Shown one piece after another: positions 1 through 8,306 of a stretch of 51,600 bases of DNA. The first letter of the stretch is position 1. Each line of letters begins with the position of its first letter. The notes under the pieces are model-generated. The model searched no databases, had not been told where the DNA came from, and worked only from the letters and a program-made list of their open reading frames with translations. Source of the DNA: Phycisphaerales bacterium (GTDB lineage Bacteria; Planctomycetota; Phycisphaerae; Phycisphaerales; UBA1924); assembly GCA_020853975.1 (NCBI GenBank), contig JADYXW010000002.1, forward strand, positions 1-51,600, given 5' to 3'. The position numbers and the translations under genes are program-made.

Positions 1-72
1 CTCCCCGACCAGGACTCGAACCTGGAACCTACCGGTTAACAGCCGGTCGCTCTACCATTGAGCTATCAGGGA
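1..72 (-). tRNA. tRNA-Asn (anticodon GTT)
   Basis: Read on the minus strand the segment folds as a complete 72-nt tRNA without an encoded CCA. The acceptor arms TCCCTGA and TCGGGGA pair over seven positions (one T-G wobble) and leave G as the discriminator base. The anticodon stem ACCGG/CCGGT encloses the 7-nt loop CTGTTAA, so the anticodon is GTT (asparagine). The T-arm has the canonical GGTTCGAGTCC loop region. The gene ends exactly at the left edge of the window. Confidence 0.95.
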
Positions 73-229
73 ATCGCAGATTGTCGCCGCTGGCCAAGTC
101 GCCCCGGTCCGCGGCTGGGCGGAACGATACGCCGCCAGTGCTATCGGTCAAGCACCGCCACCTCTGAAGTCCGCTTCGACCCTCTGCCGCGAGCCGCCCT
201 CCGCCGCGGGTGCCCGCCCACGCCCAGCC

Positions 230-1585
230 TCATCCCCTGCCGCCCGCCGGCGGAATCCGCTTCCCGTGCGGGTCCACCGCCTCCGGGGTCATCTCGCCCA
301 GGGCCTCCATGGCCTGCGGCGTCAGGAAGTGCTCCGCCCGGTGCGCGGGTTCGTGCAGATGGTCCGCCGGCAGCGGCAGGTTTCGCGCGAGATAGCTCTC
401 CCACAACCGATGCCCCCGGATCACTTCCCGCGCCCGGCCGAGACCCGCGGCGGTCGCGATCAGCCCCTCGCGCCCAGCGTCTACCAGGCCGGCCACCCGC
501 AGCCCGCGCGTCGCCAGCCGAGCCACCACGCCGCCTCCCACGGCTCGCCACGCGTCGGCTTCCGCCAGCGGCTCGACGGCGCCCCCCGTCGCGAGCGCCG
601 CCTCATGCCGCCGATACAGCAGCCCCAGCAGGTCCTCGCGCGCGATTCTCAGCGAAAGCGCGTACCGCCTTCCAAGCCTCGGCAGCCAGCCATGCGCCGG
701 GGCCAGGAGCGCCGCCAGCACGTACAGCACCAGCGACGCCGTCGCAATCATCCCCGCGACCGAGGTGTTCAGCGCCAGCGCCGCCCCATAGCCCAGCGCC
801 GCCGCCAGCGCCGCGACCCCCGCCGCGATCCACAGCATCCGGTGCAGCCGGTCCGTCATGAGCTGCGCCGCCGCACCCGGCGCCACCAGCATCGCGACCA
901 CCAGGATCGACCCCACGGCCTCGAACGACACGACCGTCGTCGCTGCGACCACACCCATCAGCCCATAGTGCATCGCCGCGGCACTGATCCCCATGGTCGT
1001 CGCCAGCGCAGGGTCAAACGCCGTGATCCTCAGCTCCTTGAAGAACACCACGATCAGCGTCACCGAGACCACCAGCATCACGCCGATCCCGACAAGCGAC
1101 CGGGGCACGTCAAGGCCCGCCACATTCACTCGGTCAAAGGGCACGAACTCGATGAGCCCGTAGAGCACGCACCCTGGGTCCAGGTCCACGTCCCGCGCTA
1201 CCCAAGTGACCATCAGCACGCCCAGGGCGAACAGCGACGAGAACACCACGCCCAGCGACGAGTCCTCAGAAACCCGGCCCCACCTGCTGAGCCCCGCGGA
1301 CAAAAACCCCGTTAGCAGGCCGACCACGAGCGCCCCGGCCAGCATCGGAACTGTGCCCCGCGATTGGGTGATCAGGAACGCGGCCGCCAGCCCAGGCAGC
1401 ACGGCGTGCGAGATCGCGTCCCCCAGGAGGGAGAGCCTCCGGAGCACGAGAAAGCACCCGACCACCCCGCACCCTACGGCACACAGCACCGCGGTCGCGA
1501 GCGTCCAGGCCTCTGTGGCACCCAGGCCCAGCGAGAGCGCTCCGCCCCACGCCGCCTGCACCTGATCGCAGTGGGGGAGAGTCAT
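230..1585 (-). CDS. Metal ABC transporter permease (MntB/ZnuB family) with C-terminal DtxR-like domain
   Basis: Inner-membrane permease of the ABC-3 family for manganese, zinc or iron uptake, 451 aa. Residues about 20-300 are hydrophobic with typical family features such as LSLLGDAISHAVLPG near residue 52. From about residue 305 the protein becomes soluble and resembles an iron-dependent repressor: a degenerate winged-helix stretch, then the dimerisation/metal-site block with HRLWE (His392, Glu396), a His-rich turn (His409, His411) and AEH (Glu418, His419). The tail has the DPHGKRIP motif seen after the DtxR dimerisation domain. The ATG overlaps the upstream permease stop by four bases (ATGA), so the two subunits are probably translationally coupled. 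It is the last gene of the metal-uptake operon. The fused domain may sense metal or bind DNA; this is not proven by sequence. Confidence 0.9.
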   Translation of the reverse strand: MTLPHCDQVQAAWGGALSLGLGATEAWTLATAVLCAVGCGVVGCFLVLRRLSLLGDAISHAVLPGLAAAFLITQSRGTVPMLAGALVVGLLTGFLSAGLSRWGRVSEDSSLGVVFSSLFALGVLMVTWVARDVDLDPGCVLYGLIEFVPFDRVNVAGLDVPRSLVGIGVMLVVSVTLIVVFFKELRITAFDPALATTMGISAAAMHYGLMGVVAATTVVSFEAVGSILVVAMLVAPGAAAQLMTDRLHRMLWIAAGVAALAAALGYGAALALNTSVAGMIATASLVLYVLAALLAPAHGWLPRLGRRYALSLRIAREDLLGLLYRRHEAALATGGAVEPLAEADAWRAVGGGVVARLATRGLRVAGLVDAGREGLIATAAGLGRAREVIRGHRLWESYLARNLPLPADHLHEPAHRAEHFLTPQAMEALGEMTPEAVDPHGKRIPPAGGRG

Positions 1586-2916
1586 GGGCCTGCCACCTCC
1601 GCGTCGCGCGGCGCCGGCGTCGTTTCATGTGGGGATCGGGGAACCCCCGCGGGTAACCGGCCTTCCGCCGCGAGCCTCGCCTCCAACTGCGCGAGTAGCT
1701 CCGGCGAGAGGTGGTGTTCGATCTCGTCCGCGTCGCGGTCCACGTGGTCCGTCGGGAGGCTTGCCCCACTGATGAGAAACATCTCCCACAGTCGGTGCGC
1801 TCTCACCACCCGCGCCGCCGCCGCCCGGCCGGCCCTCGTGAGAACCAGCCCGCCTCCCACGGGCTCCACGAACCCCGCGCGCTTCGCGGCGGGCAGGCAC
1901 CGAGCCGACGCGCTGTTCAGCACCTCCGGCGTCCACGCACCGCCCAGGTCTCCTCCCCGCTCCAGGTGCTCGTACACGCTCCGCAGCAGGTTCTGGCTCG
2001 CGATGCGCCGGCGGAGTTTCCATCTCCGCAGCGCCACCGCCACGACGCCCCGCTCCGGCGCGAGCAGCAGGGAGAAGACGAAAATCGCGGTTCCCACGAG
2101 CGTGATGACCGGCCCCGTGGGCCAGCCCCGCGAGAGCCCGCCCTCGGGAGCGGGCAGCGTGGCGCTGAGGGCTGTCCCCAACAGGCCGCACATGCCCCCG
2201 ATCACCCCCGCGATCAGCACCATGGGGGTCAGTCGTTCGGTCCAGAACCGCGCCGCCGCCGCGGGAATCACGATGAGCGAGACCATGAGCACCACGCCCA
2301 CCGCGGGCAGTCCCGCCACGGTGCAGACGCAGACGAGCCCCATGAGCAGCAGGTCGATCCTCAGTGTGGGCCAGCCCTGGCCGGAAGCAAACTCCCGGTC
2401 AAAGCACACCATGCGGAACTCCTTGAACATCAGCCCGCACCCGAGCAGAACGACCGCCGCGACGACGCCTATCAGCATGGCGTCGGTGCTGACCATGCTC
2501 GCCGCCTTGCCGAAGATGAAGCCGTCCAGCCCCGCCTTCGTACCTCCGGGCGTGGATTGGATGATCCGCGAGAGCGCGATTCCAAGCCCGAAGAAGCCGC
2601 CCACGGCAAGCCCGATCGCCGCGTCCTCCTTCGTTCGTGTCGCGGCCCTCACAAACGCGATGAAGCCCCCCGCGAGCAGCCCCATCGCGATCGCCCCCAG
2701 CATGAACCCCGCGAAGCTGCGGTCCCCGATCACCAGGTACGCCACGCACACGCCCGGCAGCGACGCGTGCGCCACAGCGTCGGCGACCAACGACCGCTTC
2801 CTCAGCACGGCAAAGACGCCCACCACGCCCGAGGCGACCCCCAGCAGCGTGGTTCCGAGCAGCACCGTTCGCGTGTTCGCGTCCTGCAGCGTCAGCAGAC
2901 GGATCAACTGGTCCAA
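1582..2916 (-). CDS. Metal ABC transporter permease with C-terminal DtxR-like winged-helix and dimerisation domain
   Basis: Second ABC-3 family permease of the operon, 444 aa. The membrane part runs over about residues 15-290 and contains RSLVADAVAHASLPGV near residue 41. The cytosolic tail from about residue 300 is a recognisable DtxR-type module: a winged helix with GGLVLTRAGR as the wing and following helix, then AHRLWEMF (His374, Glu378), DHVDRDADEIEHH (His391, Asp397, Glu400, His401). These correspond to DtxR ligands His79, Glu83, Glu105 and His106. The same permease-repressor architecture is known in chlamydial YtgCR, where the tail is cleaved off and represses transcription. It lies 3 bases downstream of the ATPase gene. 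Carrying such a tail on both permeases is unusual. Confidence 0.9.
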   Translation of the reverse strand: MDQLIRLLTLQDANTRTVLLGTTLLGVASGVVGVFAVLRKRSLVADAVAHASLPGVCVAYLVIGDRSFAGFMLGAIAMGLLAGGFIAFVRAATRTKEDAAIGLAVGGFFGLGIALSRIIQSTPGGTKAGLDGFIFGKAASMVSTDAMLIGVVAAVVLLGCGLMFKEFRMVCFDREFASGQGWPTLRIDLLLMGLVCVCTVAGLPAVGVVLMVSLIVIPAAAARFWTERLTPMVLIAGVIGGMCGLLGTALSATLPAPEGGLSRGWPTGPVITLVGTAIFVFSLLLAPERGVVAVALRRWKLRRRIASQNLLRSVYEHLERGGDLGGAWTPEVLNSASARCLPAAKRAGFVEPVGGGLVLTRAGRAAAARVVRAHRLWEMFLISGASLPTDHVDRDADEIEHHLSPELLAQLEARLAAEGRLPAGVPRSPHETTPAPRDAEVAGP

Positions 2917-2919
2917 CGC

Positions 2920-3720
2920 CTAGTGCTCCGCGACCGTTCCCGTGCGTATGGCCTCCGCCGCCTGGTCCAGCAGCGTGAGCCGACCTCCGTACGTCGATTG
3001 CAGGTTCGCGCCCGTGAACGTGGCGCCGACCGGCCCCGCCGCGACCAGCCGCAGGTTGAGCATGATCACGTGGTCGAAGTACTCCGGTACGGTTTGCAGA
3101 TCATGATGCACCGCGACGACGGTCCGGCCGATGTCCCGCAACCCCCGCAGCACGTCCACGATCACCCGCTCGGTCGCCGCATCGACTCCCGCGAACGGCT
3201 CGTCCATCAGGTAGAGGTCCGCGTCCTGTGCCAGCGCCCGCGCCAGAAAGACCCGCTGCTGCTGCCCCCCCGAGAGCTGGCTGATCTGCCGCTCACCCAT
3301 CGCCTCCATCCCGACCTTCGCCAGGCACTCCCGCGCGATCTCGCGGTCCGCAGCTCCGGGCCGCCTTACCCAACCCAGCCGGCCGTACCGGCCCATCTGC
3401 ACCACCTCCGAGACCGTGATCGGAAAGTCCCAATCCACCGCCTCCCGCTGGGGCACGTACCCCACGCGCCGCCGAACGCTCCGCAAAGTTCCACCGAACA
3501 CCGTGACGTGCCCGCTCGCCAGGGGCACGAGCCCCAGCACGGCCTTCAGCAAAGTCGACTTGCCCGCGCCGTTGGGTCCCACGATCGCCACCAGCTTCCC
3601 GGCGGGCACCTGCACGTCAATGTCCCACAGCACCGGGCGCCTGTGGTACGCCACCGTGACGTCGTGCACGTCGACGACCGGCGTTTGCGGCGTCGCGCTC
3701 GAGCCCGCCAATGCACTCAT
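2920..3720 (-). CDS. Metal ABC transporter ATP-binding protein (MntA/ZnuC type)
   Basis: Cytoplasmic ATPase subunit that powers the two neighbouring permeases, 266 aa. It has the Walker A motif GPNGAGKST, the ABC signature LSGGQQQR, the Walker B segment DLYLMDEP followed by the typical FAGVD, and a switch histidine in VVAVHHDL. The chosen ATG at 3720 overlaps the TGA of the upstream binding-protein gene (ATGA). The frame stays open for 71 more codons upstream, but that part is antisense-type low-complexity sequence over the binding-protein gene. The order binding protein, ATPase, permease, permease matches the classical ZnuABC/MntABC and YtgABCD layout. Confidence 0.95.
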   Translation of the reverse strand: MSALAGSSATPQTPVVDVHDVTVAYHRRPVLWDIDVQVPAGKLVAIVGPNGAGKSTLLKAVLGLVPLASGHVTVFGGTLRSVRRRVGYVPQREAVDWDFPITVSEVVQMGRYGRLGWVRRPGAADREIARECLAKVGMEAMGERQISQLSGGQQQRVFLARALAQDADLYLMDEPFAGVDAATERVIVDVLRGLRDIGRTVVAVHHDLQTVPEYFDHVIMLNLRLVAAGPVGATFTGANLQSTYGGRLTLLDQAAEAIRTGTVAEH

Positions 3721-4712
3721 CCCGGTCCACCCCCCTTCCCGCCCCTCGCCCCCAGGTACTCCGCCAGGACGCCCGGCCTCGATTCCGGGACACGCCCCCC
3801 GAGTGCTCGCGTCACGGTCTCCACGTTGTGCACAAACGCCCCGACGTACGTTCCCTCGGGCGTGCCCGCGCTCCCCAGGGCATCGCTGTACAACTCGCCG
3901 CCGATCGCCAGCCGGTGCCCGTGGGCGGCGCACCCCTCGACCAGCGCGTCAATCGTCTTCCGGGGCACGCTGCTCTCCACGAACACCGCGGGGATCTTCC
4001 GAGTCGTCAGCGTGTCCACCAGATGGTTGATGTCCCGCAGGCTCGCCTCGCTGTCCGTCGAGATGCCCTGGATCGCGAGAACCTCCACGCCATAGGCCCG
4101 GCCGAAGTACCCGAACGCGTCGTGGGCCGTCACCATCACTCTCGACTCTTGCGGCACGCTTCCCAGGCACGCGCGAGCATACCCGTCGAGTGCACGCAGC
4201 ACTCCCTCGTAGGCCCCGGCACGAGCCTTGAACTCGCCCGCGCGGGCCGGGTCGAGCCCCTCGAGCGCACGCCGCGTCACGTCGATCCCGCGGGCCCACA
4301 GCGCCGCGTCGAACCACACGTGCGGGTCCGGGTGCTCGCCCGACGCCTCGGTGTGCCTCAACGACTCCGCCGGAATGGTCTCCGCGACCGCGATCGTCGG
4401 CTTCTCCTTCCCAAGCCCCGCCAGCAGGTCCCCCATCCTCCCCTCGAGGTGCAGCCCGCTGTAGAGCACAAGCCTGGCATCCGAGAGCAGGCGCACGTCG
4501 CCGGGCGAGGCTTTGTACAGGTGCGGGTCCACCCCTTCTCCCATCAGCGCCGTCACCCGCACCTGCTCCCCCCCGATCTCCCGCGCCAGGTCGCCCACCA
4601 TGCCGGTAGTCGCCACGACCAGGGGCGGCCCGCCCGGGGCCGCGGGCTTGCCGCAGCCCGCCCAGGGCAGCGTCGCCATGAGCATCGCGATGACCACCAA
4701 TGCTCTGCTCAT
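3717..4712 (-). CDS. Metal ABC transporter substrate-binding lipoprotein (ZnuA/MntC family)
   Basis: Periplasmic solute-binding protein of the cluster A-I (TroA-like) family, 331 aa, delivering Mn, Zn or Fe to the permeases. The start at 4712 is preceded by GGAGG and gives a signal peptide ([19 protein letters not shown]) with Cys20 in a relaxed lipobox. A frame extension of 25 codons upstream lacks a ribosome binding site. Family metal ligands are visible in [13 protein letters not shown] (His64), HPDPHVWFD and [15 protein letters not shown]. It is the first gene of the operon and faces the regulator gene across a palindrome-containing promoter region, so regulation by that DtxR/MntR protein is likely. 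Confidence 0.92.
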   Translation of the reverse strand: MSRALVVIAMLMATLPWAGCGKPAAPGGPPLVVATTGMVGDLAREIGGEQVRVTALMGEGVDPHLYKASPGDVRLLSDARLVLYSGLHLEGRMGDLLAGLGKEKPTIAVAETIPAESLRHTEASGEHPDPHVWFDAALWARGIDVTRRALEGLDPARAGEFKARAGAYEGVLRALDGYARACLGSVPQESRVMVTAHDAFGYFGRAYGVEVLAIQGISTDSEASLRDINHLVDTLTTRKIPAVFVESSVPRKTIDALVEGCAAHGHRLAIGGELYSDALGSAGTPEGTYVGAFVHNVETVTRALGGRVPESRPGVLAEYLGARGGKGGGPG

Positions 4713-4770
4713 CCTGGCCTCCGGGGTCCCCGTCAGCGGGGGTGCTACACTCTCACTGCATTCAAAGTAC

Positions 4771-4792
4771 AATGTTTGACGGCTCAAACATT
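4771..4792. promoter_or_regulatory. Perfect inverted repeat, probable DtxR/MntR-type operator, with overlapping -10 box
   Basis: Arms AATGTTTGA (4771-4779) and TCAAACATT (4784-4792) are exact reverse complements separated by 4 bp. The site sits in the 116-bp gap between the divergent metal-transport operon and the regulator gene. On the plus strand TACAAT (4768-4773, five of six matches to TATAAT) overlaps the left arm, so bound repressor would block the regulator promoter. The size and AT-rich symmetric form fit DtxR/MntR-family operators. The assignment to the adjacent regulator is inference. Confidence 0.75.
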
Positions 4793-4828
4793 AGTCGGGG
4801 CCACGGACCCCGTCAACAGCCCACCCTC

Positions 4829-5539
4829 ATGCCCAGCGAACCCGTCGAGAACTACCTCAAGGCAATCTTCTCCCTGGGCCTGGAAACCGGATCCGGAGAG
4901 GCCAGCGTCGGCCGCCTTGCCGCCAGCGTGGGCGTCACAGCGGGCACGGCTACCTCCATGGTTCGGCGCCTCGCACGCGAGGGGCTTGCCACATACCGCC
5001 GCTACGGCGGGGTCAGGCTCACCCCGCGGGGCCGCCGCGCCGCCGCCGACGTCATCCGTCGGCACAGGGTCATCGAGACTTTCCTCGTCTGCATCGTCGG
5101 CATGGATTGGGCCGAGGTGCACGAGGAGGCTGAACGGCTGGAGCACGCCGTCTCCGCCCGCCTCATCGAACGGCTCGACCACATGCTGGGCCGACCCCGC
5201 TCTGACCCGCACGGCGATCCCATCCCCGACGCGGAGGGGGTTGTGCTTCCGGGAGGCGGCACACCCCTCGCATCCTGCAAGGCGGGCGATCAGGTTCGCC
5301 TGGTCCGCATCGCCGACCAGCGCGCCGACATCCTCCGCTTCCTCGCGCGCGCCGGGCTCGTCCCCGGGGCCGCCATCAGCATCCGCTCCATCCAGCCGGG
5401 GGCGGACGCCATCACGGTTCGGGCGGGCCGAAAGAGCCCTGTCTCCCTCTCCATGGCCGCCGCGGGTCGCATCATCGTGGAGGCAGACGCCTCACGCCCT
5501 CGCCGCGGGCCCCGAGCCTCGCATCCCTCTCGACGCTGA
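4829..5539 (+). CDS. DtxR/MntR-family metal-dependent transcriptional regulator
   Basis: Soluble metal-responsive repressor, 236 aa, probably controlling the divergent metal-uptake operon. Residues 1-65 form the winged helix (VGRLAASVGVTAGTATSMV is the recognition region). The dimerisation domain keeps His79, Glu83, His98, Glu105 and His106 at the same numbers as diphtheria DtxR, but position 102 is Glu instead of Cys, as in Mn-sensing MntR. The conserved DPHGDPIP linker (126-133) leads into a FeoA/SH3-like domain (about 147-218). The ATG at 4829 opens the family-typical EPVENYLKAIF; upstream codons in frame are promoter sequence. Its last 68 bases overlap the 3' end of the convergent fkp-like gene. 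Confidence 0.9.
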   Translation: MPSEPVENYLKAIFSLGLETGSGEASVGRLAASVGVTAGTATSMVRRLAREGLATYRRYGGVRLTPRGRRAAADVIRRHRVIETFLVCIVGMDWAEVHEEAERLEHAVSARLIERLDHMLGRPRSDPHGDPIPDAEGVVLPGGGTPLASCKAGDQVRLVRIADQRADILRFLARAGLVPGAAISIRSIQPGADAITVRAGRKSPVSLSMAAAGRIIVEADASRPRRGPRASHPSRR

Positions 5540-8303
5540 CCCGCAGCCCGCGATGGTCGATGCTCCACGCCGTCACGCCCGCGCCCGCAGGCCCCTCGCG
5601 CCGCGCGAGCAAGCGCTCCAACGTCTCGCGGTCGGCGCGCGACCGCGCGATCAACAGCACGTATCCGCCCCCGCCGGCGCCCGGCGTGCACCAGCCCGAG
5701 AGCAGCGGTCTCACCTCGCCCAGCAACGCGCGGATGTTCGCCGTCGTTGTCCCCGGGTCCAGCAGACATTTCAGCTCCAGGGCGCGCGTCAGGCACGCGA
5801 CGGCGAGCTCGGGCTCATCCCTCCGCAGCGCCGTACTCAGCCTGCGCGCCTCCGCCTTGATCTCCACCAACAGTCGCAGGGCCGCCGGGTCTTCGTCCAC
5901 GAACCGCCCAACGACGGACCGCAGAATGTCCCGCGCCAGCCTCTGTTCCCCCGTGTAGTAGAGCACCCCGCGCTCCGAGAGCAGCCTCTCAAATCCCGGC
6001 GACCGGACTCGTTCGATCCGGGGCGCCTGCCCCGTCCCCGGCGTGGTCGTCACAACCTTGATTCCCCCAAGCAGCCCGCCCGCCTGATCCTGCCAGCCCC
6101 CGCCGGTCGTGATCAGTTGCTCCAGGCGGCTGGTCGCGCTGAGAAGCGCCCCGGCCCGCTGGCCCCTCCCGTCCAGAGCAGCGACCGCCGCCAGGATCGT
6201 CGCGCCGAGAATGGAGCTCGTCCCAAGCCCTGAGCCCTTGGGCACCCTCGAGTGCATCGTGATCTCCACGCCGCCCCGATCCCGGAGCCACTCTCTCAGC
6301 GTCGGCCCTCCCCGGGGCGGACACATCCCGGACAGCACTACCGCCCCGCGGGCGAGCGCTGTCCAATCCCTCGGGTCGTCAAACCTGCGCAGCGCCGCAG
6401 CCGTGCGGATCGCCCGCACGCGGCCCAGATCGATGCTCCGCACGCGCACCTGCGGCTCTTCAAGCCGGGTGCAGGTCACTTCCATCGCGTGCCCGCCGTT
6501 CAGGCCTATCGCCGCATTGACCACCAGCCCGCCGAATCGGTGGCACATCGGGGGCGTGTCCGACCAGCCTCCCGCAAGGTCGACCCGCGCCGGGGCGGTC
6601 GCGACCACTCGAACGCCGGACCGTCGCGCAGCACCGGATACCTTCACCCGCCGCGGCTCTGAATACTCCCGCGCGATCGACTCGAACACCCGCCCCTCGC
6701 ACCGTGCGGCGCGTCCCCGCAGAGCGGGCCACCTCTCGTACGCGAGTTGGGCGATCCGCCACCATCGGGCCCGCCCGTCCCGCGCCGCCCTCTGGGCGTG
6801 CGCCTCCGCCGCAGCCGCGACCCGCCTCGCCTCTCTGGCGCTGCCCGCCAACCCCGCGATGGTGGGGGCGGGCAGTGCCCACACCGTTGCCCGCGGCCCA
6901 AGGTCCCGCAGCAGACCTTCGCGGTCCGCCTCTCTCAACGCCTCCGCCAGCCTCGCTCCATTGACACGCCGCACAAGGTCGGACAGCGCCATCCTCCCGC
7001 CTTGCGAAGGCCGGGGAAGCCTCCCCGCGCACAGCCCCGCCGCGATGCGGAGCATTTCGCGCCGGCTCCCCGTCCGCCAGATCCGGGCGCTCCACAGGGT
7101 GTGGTCCGCCCCTCTGGGCCACAGCCCGCCATCATCCCACGAGGCCAGGGGCCGTCCCAGCAGCGTCCCGCCTGCCTCGCACGACGCCTTGAAGTCGTCA
7201 TCAACGCCGAAGGTCAGCGCCGCCCAACGGCGAGCGCCCACAGGCAGCACCGCCAGGCCGGTCTTCACGGGCAACCAGCCGGGGATTCGGTCCAAGCCAA
7301 CGACCATCCTCTCGCGGCGGTCGCGCAGCACGCGCCAATCCCCCGCCGCGCGCGCGAAGCCCTCCGGCAGCCCCGTGCGGAGCAGCCGTTCCGGGAGCGC
7401 CAGCAGCTCTCTCGTCGTGCCCACGTGCAGGAACTCGCACCGGGGCAGAACGCTCACCGAGAAGGGCGTTCCCCGCAGCGCCCCGCGCAGCCGGTCCTCG
7501 CCATGCCGCGCGAGCGCCGCCGTCGGGATGTCCTGATACAAGTCCAACGCCGGCGCCTCGCCCCTGGCGATCTTGCCAAGCGTGCCCTCTCGCTCGGCCG
7601 AGGGCCCCGCTCCCAGCCCGCGCAGCACACGGAGGCTCGCCTCTGGCGCAAAGCTGAACACCCCGGAATCGACGAGAAACTTGCCCCCGCGCCCAGCGCC
7701 CGCTGCCTCCCGTCGGCCGGGCTTCTGCAACACCCGCGTCACCTTCCCCGACCCGTCCACCACAAACACGCCATGCCTCGCCGCCACCCGGAAGGGCGCG
7801 CGGAACGCCGCACACCGGACTCCCTCGCCCGAAAGGCTGACTCCGGCCGTCCCCATGCCCAGGTATACATCGCCGCACGCCACGACCAGCCGCGCCTCTT
7901 TCGCCCCCAGCCCGCCCCGCGCCGCCTCGCACAAGTCCCGCAGGATCAGGTCCATCAACGCCGCCGGCCTTCCCCTCGCGTCGCGCACCGGCAGCGGGAC
8001 AAACGCCTTGCCCAACGCAGCAAACGCGGGGAGGCGCCTGCTGTCCCCGCCGGAGTGCAGCACAAGCACCCGCGCCCGCCGCACGAACGCCGCGCCGCCC
8101 CGCCCTCTCGCCAGCGCCCGCAGCGCCAGAAAGGTCGCCGCTCCCGACCCCACGCGCCGCCCGCCGGGGTCTTCCATGACGTGCCACGCGCCGATCCCCC
8201 GCAGCCCTCCCTCGGCTTCCCGCTCCGCGAGCTGCCGCCGATACGCCCGCGCCTGCGCCGGGTTCGACGCCGTCAGCACCAGATGGTCAAACACCGGGTC
8301 CAT
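5472..8303 (-). CDS. fkp: Bifunctional L-fucokinase / GDP-L-fucose pyrophosphorylase
   Basis: Cytoplasmic salvage enzyme, 943 aa, close to the 949 aa of Bacteroides fragilis Fkp. The N-terminal half carries the fucose-1-phosphate guanylyltransferase domain with LHSGGDSRRLPAFAALGKAF near residue 105. The C-terminal third is a GHMP kinase with PKGSGLGTSS at residues 688-697, and GGGWQDQAGG and PGAGGGGYV as later GHMP motifs. Fkp converts free L-fucose to fucose-1-phosphate and then GDP-fucose for surface glycans. It is the third gene of an operon behind a sugar-binding protein and permease, 3 bases after the permease stop, which suggests that the imported sugar is fucose or a related deoxysugar. 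The 3' end overlaps the convergent regulator gene by 68 bp. Confidence 0.88.
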   Translation of the reverse strand: MDPVFDHLVLTASNPAQARAYRRQLAEREAEGGLRGIGAWHVMEDPGGRRVGSGAATFLALRALARGRGGAAFVRRARVLVLHSGGDSRRLPAFAALGKAFVPLPVRDARGRPAALMDLILRDLCEAARGGLGAKEARLVVACGDVYLGMGTAGVSLSGEGVRCAAFRAPFRVAARHGVFVVDGSGKVTRVLQKPGRREAAGAGRGGKFLVDSGVFSFAPEASLRVLRGLGAGPSAEREGTLGKIARGEAPALDLYQDIPTAALARHGEDRLRGALRGTPFSVSVLPRCEFLHVGTTRELLALPERLLRTGLPEGFARAAGDWRVLRDRRERMVVGLDRIPGWLPVKTGLAVLPVGARRWAALTFGVDDDFKASCEAGGTLLGRPLASWDDGGLWPRGADHTLWSARIWRTGSRREMLRIAAGLCAGRLPRPSQGGRMALSDLVRRVNGARLAEALREADREGLLRDLGPRATVWALPAPTIAGLAGSAREARRVAAAAEAHAQRAARDGRARWWRIAQLAYERWPALRGRAARCEGRVFESIAREYSEPRRVKVSGAARRSGVRVVATAPARVDLAGGWSDTPPMCHRFGGLVVNAAIGLNGGHAMEVTCTRLEEPQVRVRSIDLGRVRAIRTAAALRRFDDPRDWTALARGAVVLSGMCPPRGGPTLREWLRDRGGVEITMHSRVPKGSGLGTSSILGATILAAVAALDGRGQRAGALLSATSRLEQLITTGGGWQDQAGGLLGGIKVVTTTPGTGQAPRIERVRSPGFERLLSERGVLYYTGEQRLARDILRSVVGRFVDEDPAALRLLVEIKAEARRLSTALRRDEPELAVACLTRALELKCLLDPGTTTANIRALLGEVRPLLSGWCTPGAGGGGYVLLIARSRADRETLERLLARREGPAGAGVTAWSIDHRGLRVSVERDARLGARGEGVRRLPPR

Positions 8304-8306
8304 GGG

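Noticed and set aside
1711..4095. Long plus-strand frame across the metal permease and ATPase genes
   Set aside because: Antisense of clearly recognised ABC genes; composition is low-complexity with many His and Arg.
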